Origin: Candidatus Stackebrandtia excrementipullorum
GTDB lineage: Bacteria; Actinomycetota; Actinomycetes; Mycobacteriales; Micromonosporaceae
Assembly: GCA_019113825.1 (NCBI GenBank)
Contig: DXGR01000079.1
Span: 1-35,349 of the forward strand
Length of the DNA stretch: 35,349 nt
Reading direction: 5' to 3'
Shown here: piece after piece, positions 24,496 through 31,564 of the stretch
Layout: the number at the start of each line of letters is the position of its first letter
Numbering within the stretch: position 1 is the stretch's first letter
Notes under the pieces: model-generated
What the model saw: only the letters and a program-made list of their open reading frames with translations
What the model was told of the DNA's origin: nothing
Databases searched by the model: none
Position numbers and translations under genes: made by a program

Positions 24496-25479
24496 ATGTC
24501 TACAGCGACAGCGGCACCGATCCGGCTGACCGGCGTCACGAAGGAATACGACGGCGGCGGTGTCGCCGTAGCCGATCTCAGTCTGGACATTCCTGCGGGC
24601 GATCTCGTCGCGTTGGTCGGTCCGTCCGGCTGCGGGAAGTCCACTGTGCTTCGCATGGTGAACCGTCTACTCGATCCCACATCGGGGACGGTCTACATCG
24701 ATGAAGAGGACATCTCCGCCAAAGACCCGGTCGAACTGAGGCGCCGCATCGGATACGTCATCCAACACGTCGGCCTTTTTCCCCATCAGACGATCACCGC
24801 GAACGTGGCGACCGTACCGCGGCTTCTCGGCTGGTCGAAACAGAAAACCGCCGAACGCACCGCCGAACTGCTCGAACTGGTCGGGCTGGACGTCGACGAA
24901 CACGGCAAGCGATACCCACACCAACTGTCGGGAGGCCAGCGACAACGAGTCGGTGTGGCACGCGCCCTGGCCGCCGACCCCGTCGTCCTGCTCATGGACG
25001 AGCCGTTCTCAGCCGTCGACCCGATCGCCCGCGGCAAGCTGCAGGAGGAGTTTTTGCGCCTGCAGGCCGACGTGGAAAAGACCATCGTGTTCGTCACCCA
25101 CGACGTCGACGAAGCCATCCGTCTCGGCGACCGCATCGTCGTCCTGTCCCAGCAGGCCAAGCTCGAACAGTACGGAACGCCCGCTGAAATCCTCGCCAAT
25201 CCGCGAAGCCCGTTCGTCAGCGAGTTCGTCGGAGCCGATCGAGGCGTCAAACGGCTGTCGGTGACCGAGATTCCCCGCTCCGGGCTGAAGAAGCCCCCGC
25301 CGGGCCGGCATCCGCAGGTCGGCGACGACGCGTCCCTGCGTCAGGCCCTCTCGGCGTTGCTGGACGGCGACACCGGTTACGTCGCGATCGAAACGGGAGG
25401 AGACGTTGCCGGCGTGCTGTCGGCCGACGACGTTTACCGGGCGCTCCATCAAGCCGACGACGCAGTGACCACGGGATGA
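24496..25479 (+). CDS. Betaine/choline-type ABC transporter ATPase (OpuCA/ProV-like)
   Basis: A 327-residue cytosolic ATPase. It has Walker [10 protein letters not shown] (about residue 42), Q-loop in [11 protein letters not shown], signature [10 protein letters not shown] (about 145), Walker [15 protein letters not shown] (about 165) and H-loop VTHDVDEA (about 200). The C-terminal extension (about 250-327) ends in one CBS-like unit ([20 protein letters not shown]), where OpuCA proteins usually have two and use them to sense ionic strength. It starts at ATG 24496 with AAGG 8 bases upstream. It is the likely partner of the permeases and lipoprotein at 19623-22129, from which it is separated by 2.4 kb of mostly decayed DNA and a change of strand. 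Confidence 0.93.
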   Translation: MSTATAAPIRLTGVTKEYDGGGVAVADLSLDIPAGDLVALVGPSGCGKSTVLRMVNRLLDPTSGTVYIDEEDISAKDPVELRRRIGYVIQHVGLFPHQTITANVATVPRLLGWSKQKTAERTAELLELVGLDVDEHGKRYPHQLSGGQRQRVGVARALAADPVVLLMDEPFSAVDPIARGKLQEEFLRLQADVEKTIVFVTHDVDEAIRLGDRIVVLSQQAKLEQYGTPAEILANPRSPFVSEFVGADRGVKRLSVTEIPRSGLKKPPPGRHPQVGDDASLRQALSALLDGDTGYVAIETGGDVAGVLSADDVYRALHQADDAVTTG

Positions 25480-25511
25480 GTTCACCGTTCCCGCCGTCGA
25501 CGTGACCGACC

Positions 25512-26366
25512 TCAGCCGCAGTCGACGGTCGTTGCGGCGACGATCTCCTCGTCGGACATGAACACCGACGTCACGGAGTCGCCGATGCGATACACAAGCA
25601 CCCGCTCCTCGGCGACGACCACCCGGGCCCGCTCCGGCACCGTCTCCGACAGCGACGACAGGTCCACGACACCATGGGGCACCCCCGCAGTCGCCACCAC
25701 CGACCGCACCTGGCCGCTACGCCCGCCACCACAACTCGCACCGTCCAGGGAAACCGCAGCGTCCTCGACACCGATCTGTTCCATCGTCTGAGTCACCTCA
25801 CGGGGCGTTTCGAAAGGCGGTCGAAGCCACCCGAACGCGTCACCGGGACGACGGCAGCCCGTGTCGGCCTTCCACTCGATGCTGTTGTCGAGCCGCAACG
25901 CCAACGTCAACGTCACATATCCGGGGATACGCCCCACATACCGCGGCGGCGAATCGGGTCCGGTCACCAACTCCAGGCGGTACCGCTCGGTCAACGCGTC
26001 GGCGAGTTCGGTGATCGCCGCGCCGGGGTCCTGCGCGTGCACAACCACGCGGCGCTCATACCGTTCACCCCCTCGAAGCGGGGTGATGTCGCATTCGTCG
26101 CTCGACGAGAGCATGTAATAGCCGTGGTCGGAACCGGCCAACGTCCCGGAAGCGTCGCCCATCGCCTCGTCGAGCCGTCCGAGCGAGTCGGCCACGGTCG
26201 TCTGCTCGGGAACCGTCACCGACGGGGAAACAAACGCCAGAACACCCAACAACACGCCCCACGCGACAACGGCGACGAGGACCTTGCGCCGCTTGACGAA
26301 ACCCCACGCCTTGACAAGGGCCTCGGGTGGCTTCCGGGGGGCAGGACGCGTCAACGGCTGAGTCAT
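25512..26366 (-). CDS. Single-pass membrane protein of unknown function
   Basis: 284 residues from ATG 26366 (GGGG-type site about 8 bases upstream; GTG 26372 is an alternative). A short cytosolic Pro/Lys-rich head (RPAPRKPPEALVKAW, FVKRRK) is followed by one transmembrane helix (about 31-50), and the rest is predicted outside the cell. The exported part contains several Cys (SSDECD, DTGCRRPG, GASCGGG, VDCG at the end) that may form disulfides. I recognise no family. It follows the DUF1416 gene on the same strand but a hairpin terminator separates them. It is convergent with the ATPase gene, 32 bp away. Confidence 0.75.
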   Translation of the reverse strand: MTQPLTRPAPRKPPEALVKAWGFVKRRKVLVAVVAWGVLLGVLAFVSPSVTVPEQTTVADSLGRLDEAMGDASGTLAGSDHGYYMLSSSDECDITPLRGGERYERRVVVHAQDPGAAITELADALTERYRLELVTGPDSPPRYVGRIPGYVTLTLALRLDNSIEWKADTGCRRPGDAFGWLRPPFETPREVTQTMEQIGVEDAAVSLDGASCGGGRSGQVRSVVATAGVPHGVVDLSSLSETVPERARVVVAEERVLVYRIGDSVTSVFMSDEEIVAATTVDCG

Positions 26367-26409
26367 GGGCACACCCCGGCCACGTTGCTATCCACGACAA
26401 CAACTATGC

Positions 26410-26440
26410 GGCCCCGCGTCAACCTGATCGACGCGGGGCC
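26410..26440 (-). terminator. Hairpin terminator after the sulfurtransferase/DUF1416 operon
   Basis: An 11-bp perfect stem (GGCCCCGCGTC at 26410-26420 with its complement at 26430-26440) and a 9-base loop, 13 bp past the DUF1416 stop. Confidence 0.7.
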
Positions 26441-26453
26441 ACATGGCGTGACG

Positions 26454-26780
26454 TCACCCGGCCACGGTAACCGTGACCTCGTTGAGTCCCCGTTCCACCG
26501 ACACGTCCCGAGCTCCATCGCCCTGTGGAGACAGAGCCCGAAGGGTCCAGCTCCCCGGCGCTGCGAAGAAACGGAAGGCGCCGCCGTCACCGGTCACCAC
26601 CTCGGCGGTGAACTCGCCGTGTCCGTCCAACAGTCGCACGTACGCGCCGTTAACGGTCGCGCCGGAACCGTTGACCACCTGACCGGATACGACGGTCTCG
26701 GTTTCGAGATTCACCGACGCCGGTAGTGCACCGCCCTGCACCGGGGCCGCACAACCCGAGGAAGTTGCCTGGCTACTCAC
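26454..26780 (-). CDS. DUF1416 protein
   Basis: A 108-residue protein that starts at GTG 26780, directly after the stop codon of the sulfurtransferase gene (TAA-GTG), so it is surely co-transcribed. It has a conserved Cys-containing N-terminal stretch (SSGCAAPVQGG) and a transthyretin-like beta-sandwich region (VSGQVVNGSGATVNGAYVRL, GGAFRFFAAPGSWTLRAL). DUF1416 genes follow thiosulfate sulfurtransferase genes in many actinobacteria, which supports the call. The function is unknown; involvement in sulfur transfer is inference from the linkage. Confidence 0.9.
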   Translation of the reverse strand: MSSQATSSGCAAPVQGGALPASVNLETETVVSGQVVNGSGATVNGAYVRLLDGHGEFTAEVVTGDGGAFRFFAAPGSWTLRALSPQGDGARDVSVERGLNEVTVTVAG

Positions 26781-27632
26781 TTACGCCACCTTTCCGGGCT
26801 CGTCGCCCAACGCGACCGGGACACCCACGAGAGAGCCGTATTCGGTCCAGGAACCGTCGTAGTTACTGACGTTCGCGTGCCCCAACAGTTCACGCAGCAC
26901 AAACCAGCTGTGCGATGAACGCTCACCGATGCGGCAGTACGCGATCGTCGGTTTGTCCGTGTCGAGCCCCGCCGCCTTGTACAGCTCCGCCAACTCGGCG
27001 TCCGACTTGAACGTGCCGTCCTCGTTGGCGGCCTTGCTCCACGGGACACTGATCGCGGTCGGGATGTGACCGGCCCGCTGAGACTGTTCCTGCGACATGT
27101 GCGCCGGAGCCAGCAGACGCCCCGAATACTCGTCGGGCGAACGGACGTCCACAAGGTTGACCTCACCGATGCTCCGAAGAACATCGTCGCGGTACGCCCG
27201 AATCGAATCGTCCTGCGGCTTGGCCACATAAGTCGTCGCGGCCCGGTTCACCGGGTCGGCGTTGAAGGGACGCCCGTCGAGCTCCCACTTCTTGCGTCCA
27301 CCGTCGAGCAACCTGACGTCGGCGTGCCCATACAGTTTGAAATACCAGTACGCGTAAGCGGCGAACCAGTTGTTGTTTCCGCCGTACAACACGACGGTGT
27401 CGTCGTTGGCGATGCCACGTTCCGACAACAGCCGCGAAAACTGTTCGGCGTTCACGAGGTCACGGCGAAGTTGATCCTGAAGGTCGTCCCTCCAGTCCAG
27501 CTTCACGGCACCGGGGATATGTCCCGTGTCGTAGGCGGCGGTGTCCTCGTCGACCTCGACGAACACCACCTTGTCGGCGTTGAGGTTTTGTTCTGCCCAA
27601 TCGGCGCTGACCAGAACGTCGTCACGGCTCAT
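26781..27632 (-). CDS. Thiosulfate/3-mercaptopyruvate sulfurtransferase (two-domain rhodanese)
   Basis: A 283-residue tandem rhodanese. The N-terminal inactive domain has the D-x-GHIPGAVKLDW motif. The C-terminal domain carries the active loop CRIGERS with catalytic Cys near residue 233. The CRIGERS loop is the form found in the actinobacterial CysA/SseA group. It transfers sulfane sulfur from thiosulfate or mercaptopyruvate to cyanide or thiol acceptors in the cytosol. It starts at ATG 27632 with GGAGA 8 bases upstream. It heads an operon with DUF1416. About 210 bp upstream is a Cys-rich leader peptide on the same strand, pointing to control by cysteine supply. Confidence 0.95.
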   Translation of the reverse strand: MSRDDVLVSADWAEQNLNADKVVFVEVDEDTAAYDTGHIPGAVKLDWRDDLQDQLRRDLVNAEQFSRLLSERGIANDDTVVLYGGNNNWFAAYAYWYFKLYGHADVRLLDGGRKKWELDGRPFNADPVNRAATTYVAKPQDDSIRAYRDDVLRSIGEVNLVDVRSPDEYSGRLLAPAHMSQEQSQRAGHIPTAISVPWSKAANEDGTFKSDAELAELYKAAGLDTDKPTIAYCRIGERSSHSWFVLRELLGHANVSNYDGSWTEYGSLVGVPVALGDEPGKVA

Positions 27633-27839
27633 GCGGTTTGTCTCCTGAATTGTTTACGGCGAACAGAGAACGAATGGCGACCGCGTTACCGGTGTTGACC
27701 CGGCACCCACATGGACCGGTGCAAGCACGTGACGCGCTGAAAACAACGCCCGTGAATGATTCAAGGAAGGATCTTTACGAACTTCGCAGAGAAACAAACA
27801 TTCACAGGCGAAGTCGGATGCGCGCAGCAGCCGCCTAAG
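27633..27839 (-). promoter_or_regulatory. Leader region between the Cys-rich peptide and the sulfurtransferase gene
   Basis: 207 bp that would carry the attenuation structures if the leader peptide works by ribosome stalling. It holds two ACCGGT copies and a GCACC/GGTGC pair able to form alternative short stems close to the ribosome site of the sulfurtransferase gene. I found no strong terminator hairpin, so control at translation initiation fits better than termination. Confidence 0.4.
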
Positions 27840-27914
27840 TTAGCGGCAACAGAGGCTGGCGGCGATCCTGCAGAAATCGATCGCGCGCCGCTTGGTGAGA
27901 AGTAGCGTGCGCAT
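27840..27914 (-). CDS. Cysteine-rich leader peptide upstream of the sulfurtransferase operon
   Basis: A 24-codon frame beginning MRTLLLTKRRAIDFCR and ending AASLCCR before TAA. It has the hallmark RRA-(I/V)-D-x-CR-(I/V)-AA core and terminal cysteine pair of the short leader peptides that precede sulfur-assimilation genes in mycobacteria, streptomycetes and relatives. Ribosome stalling at the Cys codons when cysteinyl-tRNA is scarce is the known mechanism for this class. Three of 24 codons are Cys. The start ATG 27914 has no ribosome site; TACTGT lies 6 bases upstream, so the transcript is likely leaderless. Confidence 0.8.
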   Translation of the reverse strand: MRTLLLTKRRAIDFCRIAASLCCR

Positions 27915-28012
27915 GACGAAACAGTAACAGGTAACCGCAGCTACCGCCACCGACGACGACCGGGCGGTCTCACCGAGTGGACCACAGCGATTCAACTCAC
28001 ATTCAGGCACAA

Positions 28013-28046
28013 AAAAACCGCGCGTGCATATGCACGCGCGGTTTTT
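28013..28046. terminator. Bidirectional terminator, 34-bp perfect palindrome with A/T tails
   Basis: A 17-bp half-site beginning AAAAACCGCGCGTGCAT is followed by its exact complement ending in TTTTT. It lies 7 bp past the stop of the Pro/Gly-rich membrane protein gene. On the minus strand the stem is followed by a run of T. In RNA it forms a GC-rich hairpin with a small loop. Confidence 0.9.
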
Positions 28047-28053
28047 CACACGC

Positions 28054-28890
28054 TTAAGCGAACCGTTGAATCTTCCATTCGCCGTCCTCGGTGACAAGGT
28101 GAGCGGTCAAATCACTGGTGCTACCGAAGTAATCGATGGAGATCTCCACTTCAGCCTGAGAGTCGCTGATGATCGTCTCCTGGCCGACGGTGTAGGTGCG
28201 GTCCCGAGCGACCGACCAGAACTGGTCCTCCAGTTCCTCTTCACTCATCGGGTCGGCGTAGTAGAGGTCGGACTCGGACTGGACCATTGATTCGAGGACC
28301 ATGTCGATGTCCTCGTTTTCCAGGCCGCGATAGTAAAGTTCGACGACCTCGGTCGGTGTGTTCGCAGTCGCGTCCTCGCCGTCCTCGCCGTCGTCGGTGT
28401 CCGTACCGTCGTCGCCGTCAGCGGAAGCGGACGTGTCCGGGTCGGCGGTATCGCTGTCGTTGCCGCCGGAGCCGCCCAACACCACGATCAGTGTCACGAC
28501 GATACCGACGATGGCGAGAACCCCAAGCCCAAGACCGACGAACAAACCGGTGTTGGACTTCTTCTGGGGAGGTTGCGGCTGCCCGAAACCGGACGGGTCG
28601 AATCCGGGAGGCTGCCCCGGAGGCTGACCGTAGCCGGGCTGCTGGCCGAAGCCGGGCTGCTGACCGTAGCCGGGCTGCTGGCCGTAGCCGGAGCCGAAGG
28701 CATCGGGAGGGCCGGACGTCGGCGGGCTGGACTGAGGCACGGGGTAACCACCCTGCCCTTGCCCCGGGTAGCCCTGTTGGCCACCGGGGTCCTGCCAGCC
28801 GTAGGGGTCCTGAGGCGCCCCATACGGGTTGTTTTGGTCTGGGTAGCCACCTTGGTCGTTCGGGTAGCCACCGGGCGGTGGATAACTCAC
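28054..28890 (-). CDS. Pro/Gly/Tyr-rich single-pass membrane protein
   Basis: 278 residues from GTG 28890 (AAGG 6 bases upstream). Residues 1-110 are a low-complexity cytosolic tail rich in Pro, Gly, Gln and Tyr, including four GYGQQP/GFGQQP-type repeats near 68-90. One transmembrane helix lies at about 115-137. A Asp/Gly/Ser-rich spacer (about 140-175) follows, then an extracytoplasmic domain of about 100 residues (VVELYYRGLENEDIDMVLESM, then a strand pattern ending GEWKIQRFA) that resembles the NTF2-like DUF4878/lumazine-binding folds common in actinobacterial membrane proteins. The function is unknown. It appears to be monocistronic, with a strong terminator after it. Confidence 0.82.
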   Translation of the reverse strand: MSYPPPGGYPNDQGGYPDQNNPYGAPQDPYGWQDPGGQQGYPGQGQGGYPVPQSSPPTSGPPDAFGSGYGQQPGYGQQPGFGQQPGYGQPPGQPPGFDPSGFGQPQPPQKKSNTGLFVGLGLGVLAIVGIVVTLIVVLGGSGGNDSDTADPDTSASADGDDGTDTDDGEDGEDATANTPTEVVELYYRGLENEDIDMVLESMVQSESDLYYADPMSEEELEDQFWSVARDRTYTVGQETIISDSQAEVEISIDYFGSTSDLTAHLVTEDGEWKIQRFA

Positions 28891-29239
28891 GGCGAACCTT
28901 ACGGATGAGGGATGTGCAATTAAAGAGGTTCTACGTACTGTACCCACCCGGTGCGACGTCCCCACGTTGATCACAACCAGATACGCATGGTGTTTCTCGC
29001 CATAACCGCCCTGTACGGAGCCGTCTTTGACACCGATCTTCGGCCGCTCGGTGTCCCGCGCGCCGTCCCGGGACCTGCGATTTCGATGCAGGTGTACACG
29101 CCCTCCGCGTCCCCTGCGACGCGCCCACGGAAACCAACGTTCACGGCAGGCACCACCGACATACGGCGTTGAGCACCCACCGTCGGCCCGCGTCAAAACC
29201 GGACGATAAGCGCGTCAAAACATCCGTACGGCTGAGACG
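28891..29239. promoter_or_regulatory. Intergenic region upstream of the Pro/Gly-rich membrane protein gene
   Basis: About 350 bp with no supported gene. It must hold the promoter of the minus-strand gene. TACAGT-like boxes occur near 28935-28945, but no -35 stands out. The short frames that cross it on both strands show no family resemblance. Confidence 0.35.
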
Positions 29240-29262
29240 CCGGCGGCGCTAAAGCGCCCCGC
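29240..29262 (-). terminator. Probable hairpin terminator after the CopC-domain gene
   Basis: GGCGC-TAAA-GCGCC (29245-29258) is extended by further GC pairs with one bulge. It lies just past the stop of the CopC-domain gene at the end of the cydDC transcript. It is weaker than the other hairpins in the window. Confidence 0.5.
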
Positions 29263-29273
29263 CGACATCAGCG

Positions 29274-29837
29274 TCACGCACGGCGACGTGACCGGCGGGT
29301 CACCAGGAAAACGGCTCCACCGACAACGACCAACGCCCCGACGGCGATGAGACCGACCGTTCCCCAACCAACCCCGGAGTCCGAATCGGATGCGGAATCG
29401 TCTGGTGTGGATGCATCGTCGGTTTGGGTGACAACCGGTTCCTGCCCTTCGGGGACGGAGTTGACGGTGAACTCGATCGAGTTCTCCACCGGATGGCCGT
29501 CGGCGGACACGATACGAAACGAGAACGTGTAGGTACCCGGTTCGGGGAAGGCCACGTCTTGGACCAGAAGGTTTCCGTCCACCGACAGCGGCGGAAGCTC
29601 CACAGTGCCACCGTCCGGAGTGACCAGGGCCACCTGCGTCGACGGCAGGTCGAGTTCCTCGGAAAACTCGAGCACCAACTGCTCGGGAGCATCCTCCAGC
29701 GTCTCACCGTCTGCCGGGTTCGACGACAACAGGCTGGCATGGGCCGACGCCGGGACCGCCGAAACCGCAAACAAAACGATGACGGCCGCCGCCACGACAA
29801 AAGTCCTCAACGGAATGAGAAAACGCAAGGTGTTCAC
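29274..29837 (-). CDS. CopC-domain copper-binding protein, membrane-anchored
   Basis: 187 residues. A signal peptide ends at SAHASLLSS, leaving the His that forms the N-terminal copper site of CopC/PcoC proteins. The beta-sandwich (about 33-125) includes SNPADGETLEDAP, ELDLPSTQVAL and ADGHPVENSIEF, where the conserved DGH supplies the other ligands. A Thr/Ser/Asp spacer and a C-terminal transmembrane helix (about 158-178) with an Arg tail anchor it. It starts at GTG 29837, overlapping the cydC stop by GTGA, so its translation is coupled to cydC. This suggests a link between copper handling and respiratory oxidase assembly, by inference. Confidence 0.9.
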   Translation of the reverse strand: MNTLRFLIPLRTFVVAAAVIVLFAVSAVPASAHASLLSSNPADGETLEDAPEQLVLEFSEELDLPSTQVALVTPDGGTVELPPLSVDGNLLVQDVAFPEPGTYTFSFRIVSADGHPVENSIEFTVNSVPEGQEPVVTQTDDASTPDDSASDSDSGVGWGTVGLIAVGALVVVGGAVFLVTRRSRRRA

Positions 29838-31564
29838 GGTGTCAGTAGTCGTCCTTCCATCGAAATAAGTTCCCTACCAACCATGTGGGCGTAATAACCG
29901 TCCGCGGCCAACAGCTCCGCATGACCACCGCGTTCAACGACCGTGCCGCCGTCCAACACCACTATCTCGTCCAAGGCGTGTAGGCCCGCGAGACGATGGG
30001 TCACCAAAATCAGTGACCTCCCCGCAGTGGCGGCCAGAATGTCGGCGGTCATCGCATCCGCCGTCTCGTTGTCCAAGTGCTCGGTCGGTTCGTCCAAAAG
30101 CAGAATCCGGTGATCGCCCAGCAACGCTCGGGCCAGCAACAGTCGTTGACGCTGGCCACCGGAGAGACCCGACCCGTCCTCGCCGACCCGATCCGACAGG
30201 TCCACATTCTCCAGCCCGGCCCGCCCCAATGCAGCACGCAGGTCGTCGTCGGTGGCTTCGGGAGCCGCGACACGCAGATTGTCGGCAACCGTCGTGTCGA
30301 ACACGTAGGCGTCCGACAACATGCCGCCGATGGCCCTGCGGACATCGTCGCCACGCAACTGTGTCAAGTCGACCAGATCGACACCACCGAAGGTGACCGT
30401 TCCCTGCGCGATCGGTGTGAAACGGACCAACGCCGACAGGAGCATACTTTTGCCCGCGCCCGACGGACCCACGATAGCGATCCGCCGCCCCGACGGTAGA
30501 TCCAACGTCACTCCGGCGCCCTCGTCCACACGTCCCGGCAACCGGGGGCGCACATCCCACAGAGTCAACCGAGAGTCGCCGGTCGGCAACGAGACCGGCT
30601 GATCCGGGTCCGGCACCACAGCGGGCTCGTCCAACAACGCCACAACCCGGCGGACCGAATCCGTCACCTCCGTAAAACGGCCGGCAGCCTGCGGCAACGG
30701 CGCCACCGCTTCAAAGGCGACCAACACGGTCAACGCCAACACCGCCGTCATCACGCCGAGGTCGGGCGCCGACAAGAAGACACCGATCACAGTGAAAGCG
30801 GCGGTGACGCTACCGGCCAACGTCACGGTCGCCGCGATCAGCGCGTCCTGCCGCTGGGCACCCGACAACCGCGCCGCCTCCGATTCGGCGACCTGAACCG
30901 CCTGCGCGGTGGCACCGTAAGCGGCGAGGTCGGCAGCACCCCGCACCAGATCCGACGACGCATCGGCCAACCGGGAACGCAACCGGGCGGTCCCACCGGC
31001 GCGAGCACGCGTCACCCGCATCGACAGCCACGGCAACAGCACCCCCGCCACCATCAGCCCCGCCACGAGGACCAACGCCGCTTCGGGCGCGAACACCGCC
31101 GTGAACCCGACCGTGGCCACGCCCACAACAACCGCCGTGACCACCGGATTCCACACCCGCAGAATCAGATCCTGTACGGCATCGACATCGGACACCAGCC
31201 GAGTCAACAGGTCACCACCGCCACGCAGCCGGGTATGCCCCGGAGCCAACGGTGTGATCGCACGAAAAACCGCGGCGCGGACATCGGCCAAAGCACGCAA
31301 AACCGCGTCATGACCGACAAGCCGATCGAGGTACCGAACCGTGCCCCTACCGATCGCGAAAGTGCGGACCGCGACGATCGCCACGGTCAACGACGTCAAC
31401 GGCGGCTGATGCCACGCCTGAGCCAACAGCCACGTCGCCGTCGCGATCAAGGCGACACCGGCAAGCTCCGCCGCCCCCGCAACGACACCCGCCAGGCCGA
31501 TTCGCGGCAAATGCGGTCGAACCAGACCGATCAAACGCCACAGCGGCGCCCTCACCGTGCTCAT
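29834..31564 (-). CDS. cydC: CydC, thiol/heme ABC exporter subunit
   Basis: A 576-residue fused membrane-ATPase half-transporter. Six transmembrane helices occupy about 1-300. The ATPase domain has Walker A GPSGAGKSM (about 365), signature [15 protein letters not shown] (about 475), Walker B ILLLDEPTEHLD and H-loop VTHR. CydDC exports cysteine/glutathione and interacts with heme, and is needed for cytochrome bd assembly. ATG 31564 overlaps the cydD stop by ATGA. cydAB is not in the window; in many actinobacteria it lies close by. The CydC assignment over CydD rests on gene order and the TEHLD Walker B. Confidence 0.92.
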   Translation of the reverse strand: MSTVRAPLWRLIGLVRPHLPRIGLAGVVAGAAELAGVALIATATWLLAQAWHQPPLTSLTVAIVAVRTFAIGRGTVRYLDRLVGHDAVLRALADVRAAVFRAITPLAPGHTRLRGGGDLLTRLVSDVDAVQDLILRVWNPVVTAVVVGVATVGFTAVFAPEAALVLVAGLMVAGVLLPWLSMRVTRARAGGTARLRSRLADASSDLVRGAADLAAYGATAQAVQVAESEAARLSGAQRQDALIAATVTLAGSVTAAFTVIGVFLSAPDLGVMTAVLALTVLVAFEAVAPLPQAAGRFTEVTDSVRRVVALLDEPAVVPDPDQPVSLPTGDSRLTLWDVRPRLPGRVDEGAGVTLDLPSGRRIAIVGPSGAGKSMLLSALVRFTPIAQGTVTFGGVDLVDLTQLRGDDVRRAIGGMLSDAYVFDTTVADNLRVAAPEATDDDLRAALGRAGLENVDLSDRVGEDGSGLSGGQRQRLLLARALLGDHRILLLDEPTEHLDNETADAMTADILAATAGRSLILVTHRLAGLHALDEIVVLDGGTVVERGGHAELLAADGYYAHMVGRELISMEGRLLTP

